Notes: a model not told the origin generated them from the letters alone. DNA of 64,000 nt from an uncultured Rikenellaceae bacterium (GCA_944325305.1 CALUZO010000012.1:17164-81163); one strand, 5' to 3'. Positions 1-10,084 are shown, counted from the stretch's first letter. Numbers and translations are program-made.

Positions 1-19
1 TTTTTTTAAAAAAGATTGC

Positions 20-304
20 TCATCCTGCTACGACATCTTGCCAGTCGGAATGTTTTATCAGTACTGCCCGCGCAAAAGGACATGTTGCCATCAGTTTGTG
101 TCCGCTCTCTCTGGCATAGTCGACAGCACCCTTAACAAGTTCAGTGCCTAAGCCTCCTCCCTGACTTTCGGGACTGACATATGTATGGTCTATTATAATG
201 ACTTTGTCACCGGCGTTGACATAAGACATGCGACCTTCTTCATATCCATCTTTTTCGATAGTGAAATAACCTCCCCTTTCGTTTTCTACATGTTTCATAA
301 TCAT
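20..304 (-). CDS. Small GNAT-family N-acetyltransferase (YjdJ-like)
   Basis: This is a complete 94-residue protein. It carries the acetyl-CoA-binding signature QGGGLGTELV near residue 48, followed by a helix and the segment ATCPFARAVL. These are the hallmarks of the minimal single-domain GNAT group (YjdJ type), which is about half the length of a classical GNAT. The substrate is unknown; the family acetylates small molecules or protein amines in the cytoplasm. Two start codons are possible (MIM...), at 304 and 298, and the second gives the more usual N-terminus. It stands alone at the window edge, with 300 bases of non-coding DNA on its 5' side. Family assignment is firm; function is not. Confidence 0.8.
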   Translation of the reverse strand: MIMKHVENERGGYFTIEKDGYEEGRMSYVNAGDKVIIIDHTYVSPESQGGGLGTELVKGAVDYARESGHKLMATCPFARAVLIKHSDWQDVVAG

Positions 305-610
305 TCTATTTTACTAAGATCATATACCTTTCACGAATTCCGTTCCCGAGACTTCATCCGAACGTGAGTTCCACAACCTCTGCGCCCCACCACTAACGAC
401 TGGCCGCATCATCAAAACATTACATGTCGAGCCCTTCCCTTTTCATAGTGCAATACCGAGTATCGGGACAATTCCGCTTCCCATCCGATTTCAGACGCTA
501 TGGCCATTTGCAAAAGCGAGTATTGGTCACAATCGAAATACGGGCTTGTCGGATTGTCAGATTATAATGCAATAACTATACCTAAAAAAACAATTATCGG
601 CAGACAATAC
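305..610. other. Intergenic region without a recognisable gene
   Basis: This stretch lies between the start of the GNAT gene and the lepA terminator. I see no open frame with a plausible start and composition, no TAnnTTTG box oriented toward the GNAT gene, and no repeat beyond short chance dyads. Downstream, 641-798 is also non-coding. Confidence 0.5.
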
Positions 611-638
611 AAAAAAAGCCTGCCACAGTCAGGCAGGC
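611..638 (-). terminator. Intrinsic terminator of lepA
   Basis: The arms GCCTGCC (618-624) and GGCAGGC (632-638) form a 7-bp GC-rich stem with a 7-nt loop. An A7 run at 611-617 becomes a T7 tract when read on the minus strand. It lies about 165 nt beyond the lepA stop codon. Confidence 0.85.
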
Positions 639-801
639 CAGGTTAGTTGTACTATATTAGTAATTAGTAGCGGTGGGGTCTTTTCGTTAGAACCGGAATC
701 AAGATCCTGCGGTAAAAAGGTCTCGACGACACGTGTCGACAAGCGCCCGTAATCACTATCCGAGGGTCGCATGCCGTAATTTATAACCCGAAACGGACAT
801 G

Positions 802-2589
802 TCAATCCATTTTCAGTACGGCGAGGAAGGCCGACTGCGGCACCTCCACATTACCGATCTGCCGCATACGTTTTTTACCTTTTTTCTGTTTTTCGAGCAG
901 TTTGCGTTTACGCGAAATATCGCCCCCGTAGCACTTCGCCGTCACATCCTTGCGTACAGCCTTAACGGTCTCGCGTGCTATGATCTTGGCTCCGATAGCC
1001 GCCTGAATGGCGATATCGAACTGCTGGCGCGGTATAAGTTCTTTCAGTTTCTCGCACATCTTGCGTCCGAAGTCATAGGCATGGTCGGCATGGATCAGCG
1101 AGCTGAGAGCGTCGACCGGTTCGCCATTGAGCAGTATGTCGAGTTTCGCCAGCTTGCTGGGCTTGTATCCTGTCTGGTGATAGTCGAACGAGGCGTATCC
1201 TCGCGAAATGCTCTTGAGCTTATCGTAAAAATCGAACACTATCTCGGCCAGCGGCATGTCGAAATTCACCTCCACACGATCCTGCGTTATGAAGTTCTGG
1301 TTTTTCAGCACTCCGCGCTTGTCTATGCACAATTTGATCACGTTGCCCAGGAACTCGGTTTTCGTAATTATCTGTGCCAGTATATAAGGCTCCTCGATGT
1401 GATCTATGTAAGTGGGATCGGGCAAGCCCGACGGGTTGTGCACGTCGAGCACTTCGTCCTTGGTCGTATAGACTTTATAGGAGACATTGGGTACGGTCGT
1501 AATGACATCCATGTCGAACTCCCTGTACAGGCGTTCCTGGATGATCTCCATGTGAAGGAGTCCGAGGAATCCTGCCCGGAACCCGAATCCGAGTGCAAGC
1601 GAACTTTCGGGATCGAACGTAAGCGATGCATCGTTCAGCTGAAGTTTCTCGAGCGATGTCCGAAGATCCTCGTACTGATCCGCCTCGACCGGATACAACC
1701 CCGCAAACACCATAGGTTTCACCTCTTCGAAACCGGCTATGGCCTCCCTGGCCGGATTTTCCACAGTGGTTATGGTGTCGCCTACCTTGACCTCTACCGA
1801 ATTCTTGATACCCGAAATTATATACCCCACGTCGCCGGCCTTTATCTCCTGCTTGGGATTCATCTTGAGTTTCAACACCCCTATTTCGTCTGCCTCGTAT
1901 TCATGGCCGGAATTGATGAATTTGACCTTCGCCCCCTGCTTCAGCGTACCGTTGAACACGCGGAAATAGGCTATGATCCCCCTGAACGGATTGAACACCG
2001 AGTCGAATATCAGAGCCTGCAAAGGGGCGTTCTCGTCGCCTTTCGGGGCGGGAATCCTGTCTACGATAGCATCCAATATCGCCTCGACACCTTCGCCCGT
2101 ACGTCCCGAAGCGGCGAGGATATCGTCCGGATCGCAGCCTAAAAGATCTACGATCTGCTCACGCACCTCGTCCACCATGGCCGACTCCATATCTATCTTG
2201 TTCATCACGGGAATTATCTCGAGGTCATGGCCGAGTGCAAGGTAGAGGTTCGAGATTGTCTGTGCCTGTATCCCCTGCGTGGCATCTACCACAAGCAGCG
2301 CTCCTTCACACGAGGCAATGGCGCGCGACACTTCGTAGGAAAAGTCGACATGACCGGGGGTGTCTATAAGGTTGAGCGTGTACTTTTCGCCGCCGCGGAC
2401 ATAGTCCATCTGTATGGCATGGCTTTTTATCGTAATGCCCTTTTCCCTTTCCAAGTCCATATTATCGAGTACCTGTGCCTGCTTTTCCCTTTCGGATATG
2501 GTATTTGTAACATCCAAAAGGCGGTCTGCGAGCGTACTCTTGCCGTGATCGATATGGGCGATTATGCAGAAATTGCGAATATTCTTCAT
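802..2589 (-). CDS. lepA: Elongation factor 4 (LepA), ribosome back-translocase GTPase
   Basis: The protein has 595 residues, the normal LepA length. The N-terminal G domain shows G1 AHIDHGKST (11-19), a DTPGH G3 motif and NKID as G4. It is followed by EF-G-like domains II, III and V and the LepA-specific C-terminal domain, which contains [12 protein letters not shown] and ends in a basic RNA-binding tail. EF4 binds stalled or pre-/post-translocation ribosomes and affects translational fidelity and ribosome biogenesis under stress. Domain IV of EF-G is absent, as expected for LepA. The gene appears to be a single transcription unit with a TAnnTTTG box 21 nt upstream of the start and its own terminator. 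Confidence 0.98.
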   Translation of the reverse strand: MKNIRNFCIIAHIDHGKSTLADRLLDVTNTISEREKQAQVLDNMDLEREKGITIKSHAIQMDYVRGGEKYTLNLIDTPGHVDFSYEVSRAIASCEGALLVVDATQGIQAQTISNLYLALGHDLEIIPVMNKIDMESAMVDEVREQIVDLLGCDPDDILAASGRTGEGVEAILDAIVDRIPAPKGDENAPLQALIFDSVFNPFRGIIAYFRVFNGTLKQGAKVKFINSGHEYEADEIGVLKLKMNPKQEIKAGDVGYIISGIKNSVEVKVGDTITTVENPAREAIAGFEEVKPMVFAGLYPVEADQYEDLRTSLEKLQLNDASLTFDPESSLALGFGFRAGFLGLLHMEIIQERLYREFDMDVITTVPNVSYKVYTTKDEVLDVHNPSGLPDPTYIDHIEEPYILAQIITKTEFLGNVIKLCIDKRGVLKNQNFITQDRVEVNFDMPLAEIVFDFYDKLKSISRGYASFDYHQTGYKPSKLAKLDILLNGEPVDALSSLIHADHAYDFGRKMCEKLKELIPRQQFDIAIQAAIGAKIIARETVKAVRKDVTAKCYGGDISRKRKLLEKQKKGKKRMRQIGNVEVPQSAFLAVLKMD

Positions 2590-2609
2590 CGTATTGTCCT
2601 AAAGCAGTG

Positions 2610-2617
2610 CAAAGTTA
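2610..2617 (-). promoter_or_regulatory. Bacteroidetes -7 promoter box for lepA
   Basis: The minus strand reads TAACTTTG here, an exact TAnnTTTG match, 21 nt upstream of the lepA ATG. Transcription would start about 14 nt before the ATG. Confidence 0.65.
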
Positions 2618-2840
2618 AACAAATTCCGTTGCATCGCAACAAGGTTCCATTCTTGTCTGGAAAATCGCAAAAATTATCGAATCACATTCCATCCGCAGCG
2701 AAAAGCCAGCAGTTAAGACAACGCGGATGAAGAGTCACTCTGCATAACCGGTCTTTTGTTTGTCGCATGTTTTTTTGGATACGGCAGGCCCCACAAACAA
2801 ACTTGCCGAACAAGTTCGACGTTTGTCGCCCACCTTTGCG

Positions 2841-2848
2841 TATATTTG
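2841..2848 (+). promoter_or_regulatory. Bacteroidetes -7 promoter box for the UbiA-family gene
   Basis: TATATTTG matches TAnnTTTG and lies 26 nt upstream of the ATG at 2875. It also supports that ATG over the in-frame codon at 2767, which lies upstream of the box. Confidence 0.65.
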
Positions 2849-2874
2849 CCCCATCAAATAGACAAACAAAGAAT

Positions 2875-3732
2875 ATGGGCAAAATATCGCAATACTTCTC
2901 TCTGGTCACATTCTCGCACACTATTTTCGCCATGCCGTTTGCGCTGATCGGCTATGTGTATGCCCTGACCAGTACCGGGACTCCGTTCGAGTGGCTGTTA
3001 CTTGTGGAAATACTTTTATGCATGGTATTCGCGCGAAACGCTGCCATGGGATTCAACCGCTGGGCCGACCGCAAAATAGACGCCATGAATCCGCGTACGG
3101 CCGGGAGGGAAATCCCCTCGGGCAAGATCACGCCGAGAGCAGGACTCATATTCGTCATCATCAACTCGGCGGCATTCATCGTCACGACAGCATTCATAAA
3201 CCGACTCGCATTCATGCTTTCGCCGATAGCGTTGATAGTTGCGCTCGGATACAGCCTGACCAAACGTTTCACTGCTCTGGCGCACATCGTGCTCGGACTT
3301 ACGCTTGCCATAGCCCCCGTAGGCGCCTACATCGCGGTAACAGGAACCATATCTCTCATTCCCCTGATACTTGCCCTGGCCGTACTGACATGGACCGGAG
3401 GATTCGACATCCTCTACTCACTGCAGGATGCTGAATTCGACCGCAGGCACAACCTCCACAGCATTCCGGCCAGGTTCTCCCCCAAGGGCGCCGTCGGGAT
3501 CAGCATCGCACTCCATATTGTTACGGTGATTGCCGTAGCTGTCATAGGCAGATATTACGGAGGCGGCATACTTTACTGGATAGGTGCGACAGTTTTCATA
3601 GCGATGCTCGTTGTGCAGCATTTCGTCTTTACGCCTACGAAAACACGCCGTATAGCCTCCTCGTTCGGGTTGATCAACGGAATAACGAGCGTAGGCTACG
3701 CCGTTTTCTTCATTGCGGACATGCTTTCATGA
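2875..3732 (+). CDS. UbiA-family polyprenyltransferase (MqnP/UbiA-like)
   Basis: This is a 285-residue integral membrane prenyltransferase with about eight or nine hydrophobic segments. The first Asp-rich motif is NRWADRKIDAMNPRT (about residues 60-75) and the second is DILYSLQDAEFDRR (about 180-193), followed by HSIPARF. Both bind Mg2+ and the polyprenyl diphosphate. The NPRTAGR and HSIPARF signatures fit the 'UbiA-other' branch, whose members include MqnP of the futalosine menaquinone pathway. A role in menaquinone synthesis is therefore my inference; a generic 4-hydroxybenzoate polyprenyltransferase is the alternative. I start at 2875 because the homologous N-terminus (MGKISQYFSLVTFSHT) begins there. 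No other quinone gene is adjacent. Confidence 0.85.
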   Translation: MGKISQYFSLVTFSHTIFAMPFALIGYVYALTSTGTPFEWLLLVEILLCMVFARNAAMGFNRWADRKIDAMNPRTAGREIPSGKITPRAGLIFVIINSAAFIVTTAFINRLAFMLSPIALIVALGYSLTKRFTALAHIVLGLTLAIAPVGAYIAVTGTISLIPLILALAVLTWTGGFDILYSLQDAEFDRRHNLHSIPARFSPKGAVGISIALHIVTVIAVAVIGRYYGGGILYWIGATVFIAMLVVQHFVFTPTKTRRIASSFGLINGITSVGYAVFFIADMLS

Positions 3733-3885
3733 TCGCATCGGAAACAACACAACCGACCAATCGTATAGAACAGCAACGATCGGCACTGCAAATCTCGACA
3801 ATGTTCGCCGAGACAATTTACAGATTCAGGAGAATTACGGCATGACCCGCATCCAGAATAAACTATGGATTACCGGATAAGTCGG

Positions 3886-4554
3886 TCAGATTCCGGCCTG
3901 ACGTTTGGCTTCCATGAGTATGGTAAACGCGCGATGGATATCCTCGTCGCTGACGACAACGGTAAATTCATTTGTCGTGCTGATCACTTCCGAGATATTT
4001 ATGTTGTCCCAGGCGAGCTCCTTGAATATGTAATAATACACGCCGGGGCAGACCGCATTCTCCTCAGGCAGCTTTACCGTTATCGACGACAGATTGAGCG
4101 TACGTGCTATGCGGCCTTCGACGGCAAATATTTCGTCGACCAGAGGGACTATCGTATTGCTGACTACGAGTGTAGTCTCGTAAATCCCCTGCGAGAAGGT
4201 ACAGAACAGGTCTTTCATCGAACTGACGCTCTTCAGAAGTTCGGCCTGTCGCTCGTATAGCGTCGGAGAATTGGCGAAGGCATAGTCGGCCAGATTCGAC
4301 CGCACTATTATGTCTCCTATGTTCTGCACGACCTTCTTGAACTTCATCTGCGACATAAGTTCGAGACGCGGCACCAGACGATTGAGCGCCATGATGACAG
4401 CACTGTCGTTCACTTCTTTCCCTACACGTTTCTCGATATCGGGTTTGATCTGACGGGCAAGCGCCGAAAGATTTACCAAACCTTCGACGAGAGCTCCTTC
4501 AAGGAAAGGTTTCTTTTTTATTACCTCCTCGACGGCATTAGGGATAGTCTGCAT
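3886..4554 (-). CDS. ACT-domain protein divergent from lysC
   Basis: This is a 222-residue cytoplasmic protein with no enzymatic domain that I recognise. The N-terminal 100 residues are helical and resemble a winged or helical regulatory module (ALARQIKPDIEKRVGKEVND). The last 75 residues look like an aspartokinase-type ACT domain (PGVYYYIFKELAWDNINISEV, then a short TTNEFTVVV strand). The match to the C-terminal ACT repeat of aspartate kinase, and the position back to back with lysC, suggest an amino-acid-sensing protein linked to lysine or aspartate-family synthesis. That link is inference. Proteins of this form occur in Bacteroidetes as 'ACT domain-containing protein'. No TAnnTTTG box is clear on its 5' side. 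Confidence 0.75.
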   Translation of the reverse strand: MQTIPNAVEEVIKKKPFLEGALVEGLVNLSALARQIKPDIEKRVGKEVNDSAVIMALNRLVPRLELMSQMKFKKVVQNIGDIIVRSNLADYAFANSPTLYERQAELLKSVSSMKDLFCTFSQGIYETTLVVSNTIVPLVDEIFAVEGRIARTLNLSSITVKLPEENAVCPGVYYYIFKELAWDNINISEVISTTNEFTVVVSDEDIHRAFTILMEAKRQAGI

Positions 4555-4664
4555 AGCTATGGCATTTTCTGGTTAAGATTCAGGCGAAGTTGTGAAAATT
4601 TATACTCGCATCTTACTTATTGCAAAAAAAACATTTTAGCCTTTAAAAACCAAACATTTTATCA

Positions 4665-4672
4665 TACTTTTG
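4665..4672 (+). promoter_or_regulatory. Bacteroidetes -7 promoter box for lysC-lysA
   Basis: TACTTTTG is an exact TAnnTTTG match 54 nt upstream of the ATG at 4727, giving a leader of about 48 nt. The leader is T-rich, with no riboswitch-like fold. Confidence 0.7.
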
Positions 4673-4726
4673 CGCAATCTAAACAAATTTGGTGTTTTTT
4701 TAACTTATTGTTTTAAATTTTCCTTA

Positions 4727-6052
4727 ATGATCAAAGTGTTGAAGTTCGGCGGTACGTCCGTCGGTTCCGCAAAAAACATGAAGATGGTTGCAGACATCGT
4801 AACCAGCGAAAAAGCTACTGTTACGGTACTTTCGGCAATGTCCGGGACCACCGACTCACTTGTTCGAATATCGTCTCTGTCAACTCAGGCAAACAAAAGA
4901 TCCGAAATAGCAGAGACAATAGACATGTTGCGCGAAAAATACAGCACATGCATCAACCAACTCCTCGATTCTCACAAGGGAGAGGCTTTGGCCAAGATGG
5001 AAAGCGTCCTCGAGCTGATATCGAACGAATCCGACAATTTCAGGGAGTACACTTCCGAAAGGCTTATCCTTTCGCAGGGAGAGTTGCTGACGTCGGCCAT
5101 TTTTGCCATGTACATGCAGGAAATCGGACGCAAGGCAGTACTGTTGAATGCACCTGATTTCATGCGCACCGACGAAGACCAAAAGGTAGACACGGCACTG
5201 TTGGAAAAAAAGATAAACGAACTGGTCGACGACAAAGAGACATTCTACATCACCCAGGGATTTATCTGCACCAACCATCGCGGCGAGATAGACAACCTCG
5301 GACGAGGCGGCAGCGACTATTCGGCTGCACTCATAGGCGGCGCGCTGAATGCAGACGAGGTTCAGGTATGGACCGACATAGACGGCATGCACAACAACGA
5401 CCCACGCGTGGTAGAGGGAACCTATCCCATCCACAAAATGAGTTTCGACGAAGCTGCCGAACTTGCATATTTCGGTGCAAAGATACTTCACCCGGCGACC
5501 ATACAACCATGTAAGGACAAAGACATACCGGTGTTTCTCAAGAATACCATGGATCCGGCAGCCGAAGGAACGAAAATATCCGACGAGGATGACGAGACAC
5601 GCATCTTTCATGCAGTGGCGGCAAAAGACAACATTACCGTTATCCGCATATATTCCACACGAATGTTGATGGCCTACGGATTCCTGCGCCGCGTATTCGA
5701 GGTTTTCGAAAAGTACCGCACCCCCATCGACATGATCACCACGGCCGAAGTTTCGGTATCGCTCACCGTCGACAACACCTCGCATCTGGACGAAATAGAG
5801 AAGGAACTCGCCTCTTTCGGCAAGATCGAAGTGGAACAGGACAATACCATAGTATGCCTGGTCGGCAACCTCGAACATTCGCAGAAAGGTCTCGCCGCCA
5901 CCATCATGAACAGCATACACGGCATTCCGCTCAAGATGATCTCTTACGGGGCCAGCCACCGCAGCATAGCCATGCTTGTGGATACCAAGTACAAGAAAGA
6001 GATGATGCAATCAATGAACGACAAACTTTTCGGAAAGGAAAACCATGCTTAG
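4727..6052 (+). CDS. lysC: Monofunctional aspartate kinase
   Basis: This 441-residue enzyme phosphorylates L-aspartate, the entry step to lysine, threonine, methionine and diaminopimelate. The amino-acid kinase domain opens with KFGGTSVGS (6-14) and contains GRGGSDYSA, DIDGMHNNDPR and FGAKILHPATI. Two ACT domains follow (about 300-440), the site of feedback inhibition. There is no homoserine dehydrogenase extension, so it is a LysC rather than a ThrA type. I start at ATG 4727, because upstream in-frame codons would add a non-homologous leader that overlaps the promoter box. The last 8 nt overlap lysA, showing translational coupling. An ACT-domain protein is encoded divergently. Confidence 0.96.
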   Translation: MIKVLKFGGTSVGSAKNMKMVADIVTSEKATVTVLSAMSGTTDSLVRISSLSTQANKRSEIAETIDMLREKYSTCINQLLDSHKGEALAKMESVLELISNESDNFREYTSERLILSQGELLTSAIFAMYMQEIGRKAVLLNAPDFMRTDEDQKVDTALLEKKINELVDDKETFYITQGFICTNHRGEIDNLGRGGSDYSAALIGGALNADEVQVWTDIDGMHNNDPRVVEGTYPIHKMSFDEAAELAYFGAKILHPATIQPCKDKDIPVFLKNTMDPAAEGTKISDEDDETRIFHAVAAKDNITVIRIYSTRMLMAYGFLRRVFEVFEKYRTPIDMITTAEVSVSLTVDNTSHLDEIEKELASFGKIEVEQDNTIVCLVGNLEHSQKGLAATIMNSIHGIPLKMISYGASHRSIAMLVDTKYKKEMMQSMNDKLFGKENHA

Positions 6053-7202
6053 CCGCCAGATAAAAGACAAATTACAGGGGCTCTCCACCCCATTCTACCT
6101 GTACGACATGGGGTTGCTCCGGGAGACTCTCAAGGCAGCCGTCGACGAGTCTTCGAAATACGGATACAAAATACACTATGCCCTGAAGGCGAATTTCGAC
6201 GAACGTATTTTCAAAACTGTCCGCGAATTCGGCATGGGGGTCGATTGCGTGAGCGGCAACGAAGTGCGTTATTCCATAGAGTCCGGGTTCCCGGCCGCAT
6301 CGGTCGTTTATGCCGGGGTAGGCAAAAACGACGACGAGATACGATACGGAATCGAACAGGGAATCTTCGCATTCAACTGCGAATCGCGCCAGGAGATGGA
6401 GATCATCAACAGAATTGCGGGCGAAATGGGTAAAGTGGCCGACATAGCCCTGCGCATCAACCCCGACGTCGATCCTCATACACACAAAAATATCTCCACC
6501 GGACACGGCGACAGCAAGTTCGGCATATCGTACAAGGAGATCGAAGAGGTTGCAGCCAAACTCCCCGAACTGAAGAACATCAACATCACCGGTCTCCATT
6601 TCCACATAGGGTCGCAGATAACCACCATGGAACCGTTCATCAACCTGTGCCAGCGCGTCAACATGCTCTACAAGTGGTTTACCGGACGCGGCTTCAGGCT
6701 CACGCATATCAACGTCGGAGGCGGTCTTGGAGTCAACTACACCAATCCCGAAGCGGAACCCATACCCGATTTCAAAAAATACTTCTCGATATTCGCAGAA
6801 AACCTCGACATAGATCCCGCTATCGAAATACATTTCGAACTGGGGCGTTCGCTCGTCGGACAATGCGGAGAACTTATCACGAAAGTATTATACAACAAAG
6901 TCACGGCAGCCGGCAGCAACGTAGCTATCGTTGACAGCAGCATGACGGATCTTATCCGTCCGGCCCTCTACCAGGCACACCACGCAATAGAAAACCTCAG
7001 CCGCAATGGCGACAAGGGAATCTACACTATCGCAGGAACAGTATGCGAATCGTCCGACATATTCGCCAAAGGCATCGAACTTTCCGCACCGTTGCGCGGT
7101 GACATTCTGACCATAAAAACGACCGGAGCATACGGTTCGGCAATGGCTTCGCGCTACAACATGCACGATCTGCCCAAAGCCGTTTACAGCGACGACCTGT
7201 AA
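6045..7202 (+). CDS. lysA: Diaminopimelate decarboxylase
   Basis: The 385-residue PLP enzyme makes L-lysine from meso-diaminopimelate, the last step of the pathway. It is a fold-III decarboxylase. The PLP lysine is K48 in YALKAN, HIGSQ contacts the cofactor, GGGLG binds its phosphate, and FELGRSLVG is the substrate loop. VCESSDIF carries the cysteine and GAYGSAMASRYN the tyrosine of the partner-subunit active site. It begins inside the lysC coding sequence (8-nt overlap) and ends in a strong terminator, so lysC-lysA is a two-gene lysine operon whose first and last enzymes are co-expressed. Confidence 0.97.
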   Translation: MLSRQIKDKLQGLSTPFYLYDMGLLRETLKAAVDESSKYGYKIHYALKANFDERIFKTVREFGMGVDCVSGNEVRYSIESGFPAASVVYAGVGKNDDEIRYGIEQGIFAFNCESRQEMEIINRIAGEMGKVADIALRINPDVDPHTHKNISTGHGDSKFGISYKEIEEVAAKLPELKNINITGLHFHIGSQITTMEPFINLCQRVNMLYKWFTGRGFRLTHINVGGGLGVNYTNPEAEPIPDFKKYFSIFAENLDIDPAIEIHFELGRSLVGQCGELITKVLYNKVTAAGSNVAIVDSSMTDLIRPALYQAHHAIENLSRNGDKGIYTIAGTVCESSDIFAKGIELSAPLRGDILTIKTTGAYGSAMASRYNMHDLPKAVYSDDL

Positions 7203-7224
7203 ACAGACAACACAGCACATACCC

Positions 7225-7262
7225 AACGACCGTTCCTTCTCCCCGGGAACGGTCGTTTTTGT
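7225..7262 (+). terminator. Intrinsic terminator of the lysC-lysA operon
   Basis: A perfect 12-bp stem pairs AACGACCGTTCC (7225-7236) with GGAACGGTCGTT (7246-7257). The loop has 9 nt and the stem runs into a T tract. Confidence 0.92.
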
Positions 7263-7590
7263 TATATACCGAGAAATCAAACGCAAACAGATTAATTCCA
7301 ATCCATCAACCGATTCACATACCGTCTTATGTTTCGTTTCGGCCCAAAACAACATAAGGAATCTTTACATATTCCCCTCATTCAGAATGCCATTTTCTCT
7401 GATTATACCATCTAACGCAGACCTTCTTGTTGCACTCTTTCCTTCACAAACTTAGTCATAACGGTTATCCGCCCAAATAACAACAAACAGTATATACACT
7501 CTTATGTGAAAGAACATACGAGATTGTCCAAAAAATATCAGTTTCTTGCGCGTAAACATTTTTGTTTTTTCAAACCTGCCAACTTTTTAG
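7263..7590. other. Non-coding region with an unexplained hairpin
   Basis: There is no convincing gene here. At 7326-7358 CTTATGTT pairs with AACATAAG, and an inner GTTT/AAAC helix is separated by a 2-nt bulge. No T tract follows on either strand, so it is not a standard terminator. The rest is A/T-rich sequence upstream of pheT, including TATCTTTC at 7591-7598, one base from the -7 consensus. Confidence 0.4.
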
Positions 7591-7621
7591 TATCTTTCGC
7601 ACGTTTTTTAAACCACCCGAC

Positions 7622-10084
7622 ATGAATATCTCATACAACTGGCTTACCGATTACCTGAAAAGCGACCTTACAACCGAAGAACTCTCTAAAGTACTGACCG
7701 ATATAGGGCTCGAGGTCGACGCTTTCTCGAAAGCGGAAACCGTCAAAGGCGGACTCGAAGGTGTCGTGGTCGGCGAAGTGCTGACCTGCAGCAAACATCC
7801 GGACGCCGACAAACTCAGCGTCACCACCGTAAATGTGGGAAGCGGCGAACCGCTTCAGATAGTATGCGGCGCACCCAATGTCGCCGCAGGACAGAAAGTA
7901 CTGGTTGCCACGATAAACACCACACTCTACCCAAAGGGCGAAGAGAAAGGATTCAAAATAAAGAAAAGCAAGATCAGAGGGCTCGAATCGCTCGGCATGA
8001 TCTGCGCAGAAGACGAACTCGGCATAGGCGACAGCCACGAAGGCATTCTTGTTCTGGACCCATCGGCAGTTCCTGGAACACCGGCAATGAAAGCCCTCGA
8101 GATCAAAGAGGATTACCATATAGAGATCGGTCTGACCCCCAACCGTGCAGACGCCATGTCGCACTACGGAGTGGCACGTGACGTAGCAGCATGGCTCAAG
8201 GCAAACGACCGCAAAGGAGAACTCGTTCTTCCTTCGGTGGAAGCATTCAAAAAAGACAACGACTCCCGCACGACACAAATAGAGGTGATTGACGCAGACG
8301 GAGCTCCCCGTTATGCCGGAGTCACAATCACAGGAGTGAAAATAGGACCATCTCCCGAATGGATGCAGAACTATTTGAGAGCCATCGGCATGAATCCCCA
8401 CAACAATGTGGTGGACATAACCAACTTTGTACTTCACGAAATCGGACAGCCACTCCACTCTTTCGATGCGGACAAGGTGGATGGAGGAAAAATAGTCGTG
8501 CGCACTTGCCCAGAAGGGACAAAGTTTGTCACCCTCGACGGTGTCGAACGTACCCTGTCGGCAGAAGACCTGACCATATGCAGTGCCACCACTCCGCTCT
8601 GTCTCGCCGGGGTGTTCGGAGGACTCGGATCGGGAGTCACGGAAAACACCAGGAATGTCTTCCTCGAAAGCGCATATTTCAATCCGGTACGCATCCGCAA
8701 AACCGCACGGCGTCACGGATTAAATACCGACGCTTCGTTCCGTTTCGAACGAGGCATCGACCCGGACAAAGTCCTGTACGGTCTCAAACGCGCAGCATTA
8801 CTTATCAAGGAATATGCAGGAGGGACCATTTCCTCGGACATCATCGACATCTATCCTGAAAAAATAGGCGCATTCCGTTTCGACCTGTCATTGGATTTCA
8901 TGAACCGACTCGTAGGCAAGACCATCCCGACCGACACGGTCAAGAAAATACTTTCGGCACTCGAAGTCACAATAGAAAACGAAAAAGATGGGGTTCTCTC
9001 GGTTGCCGTACCACCATACAGGGTCGATGTCCAGCGAGAAGCAGACCTTATCGAGGACATTTTGCGCATCTACGGATACAACAAGATCGAAGTATCGAAA
9101 CAGGTACATTCATCCATCTCCTACACCCCCAAGCCCAACAAGGAAAAGATAACAAACATTGTCGCCGATTTCCTGACGGCTAACGGATTCAACGAAATAA
9201 TGAGTCTTTCGCTGACCAAATCGTCATATTACGACAATCTGAAATCGTACCCGGCGGAAAATTGCGTTAAAATATTCAATCCGCTGAGCAACGATCTGAA
9301 CGTCATGCGTCAGACCCTCCTGTTCGGCATGCTCGAAGCCATACAGCTCAACACCAATTTCCGTAATCCAGATCTCAAGCTGTATGAATTCGGGAATGTC
9401 TACACATACGATGCCTCGAAATCCGAAGATGGAGGTCTGGCCCCATATAATGAAACAGCGCGTTTGTCTATCGGCATAACAGGATTCGACCACGAGCCTT
9501 CGTGGAATGTGAAACATGCCAGGACCAATTTCTTCACGTTAAGAGCCATTGCAGAAAAACTTTTAAGGAGATTCGGTATCGACATATATTCGCTCAACAC
9601 CCAAACACTCGACTCGGACCTGTTCGGCGAAGCACTCACCATGAAACTCGGCAGCAAAGAACTTATGCAAATCGGCGTCGTTTCTCCGCAACTTCGCGAA
9701 CAGTTCGACCTTAAGAACGATGTGTATTTTATGGAGATGAACTTCGGTGTACTCGTAAAATCGACTAAGAACCTGAGCGTCACAGTAAATGAACTGCCGA
9801 AATATCCCGAAGTAAGGCGCGACCTGGCACTGTTGCTCGATAAGGATGTAATATTCTCGCGCCTGCGCGACCTGGCCTTCCAAACCGAACGCAAACTTCT
9901 CAAGAGCGTTTCGCTATTCGACGTCTATGAAGGAGACAAACTTCCGGAAGGTAAAAAGTCATACGCACTCAGCTTCATTCTCGAAGACCGCAACGCAACG
10001 CTAACCGACAACGTTATCGAAAAGACAATGAAAAATATTGCCGGTCGCTTCGAACGTGAACTCGGTGCCATTATACGCTCGTAA
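7622..10084 (+). CDS. pheT: Phenylalanyl-tRNA synthetase beta subunit
   Basis: The protein has 820 residues, the normal length for bacterial PheT. In order it has an EMAP/tRNA-binding OB fold (about 40-150), a B3/B4 editing domain with tRNA-editing residues (about 210-390), B5 DNA-binding-like domains, the catalytic-like core and a C-terminal ferredoxin-fold anticodon-binding domain (about 725-820, VNELPKYPEVRRDLALLL). It pairs with PheS, encoded elsewhere, to charge and proofread tRNA-Phe. ATG 7622 begins MNISYNWLTDYL, the family N-terminus, so the 20 upstream in-frame codons are excluded. guaA follows after 22 nt without a terminator, so the two are probably cotranscribed. Confidence 0.97.
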   Translation: MNISYNWLTDYLKSDLTTEELSKVLTDIGLEVDAFSKAETVKGGLEGVVVGEVLTCSKHPDADKLSVTTVNVGSGEPLQIVCGAPNVAAGQKVLVATINTTLYPKGEEKGFKIKKSKIRGLESLGMICAEDELGIGDSHEGILVLDPSAVPGTPAMKALEIKEDYHIEIGLTPNRADAMSHYGVARDVAAWLKANDRKGELVLPSVEAFKKDNDSRTTQIEVIDADGAPRYAGVTITGVKIGPSPEWMQNYLRAIGMNPHNNVVDITNFVLHEIGQPLHSFDADKVDGGKIVVRTCPEGTKFVTLDGVERTLSAEDLTICSATTPLCLAGVFGGLGSGVTENTRNVFLESAYFNPVRIRKTARRHGLNTDASFRFERGIDPDKVLYGLKRAALLIKEYAGGTISSDIIDIYPEKIGAFRFDLSLDFMNRLVGKTIPTDTVKKILSALEVTIENEKDGVLSVAVPPYRVDVQREADLIEDILRIYGYNKIEVSKQVHSSISYTPKPNKEKITNIVADFLTANGFNEIMSLSLTKSSYYDNLKSYPAENCVKIFNPLSNDLNVMRQTLLFGMLEAIQLNTNFRNPDLKLYEFGNVYTYDASKSEDGGLAPYNETARLSIGITGFDHEPSWNVKHARTNFFTLRAIAEKLLRRFGIDIYSLNTQTLDSDLFGEALTMKLGSKELMQIGVVSPQLREQFDLKNDVYFMEMNFGVLVKSTKNLSVTVNELPKYPEVRRDLALLLDKDVIFSRLRDLAFQTERKLLKSVSLFDVYEGDKLPEGKKSYALSFILEDRNATLTDNVIEKTMKNIAGRFERELGAIIRS

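Noticed and set aside
4880..6010. Long open frame antisense to lysC (376 codons); similar long antisense frames exist opposite lepA, guaA, mazG and the GH130 gene
   Set aside because: They are shadows of strongly biased coding frames: compositions rich in Cys/His/Val/Phe, no domain, no promoter box, and the sense genes are certain.
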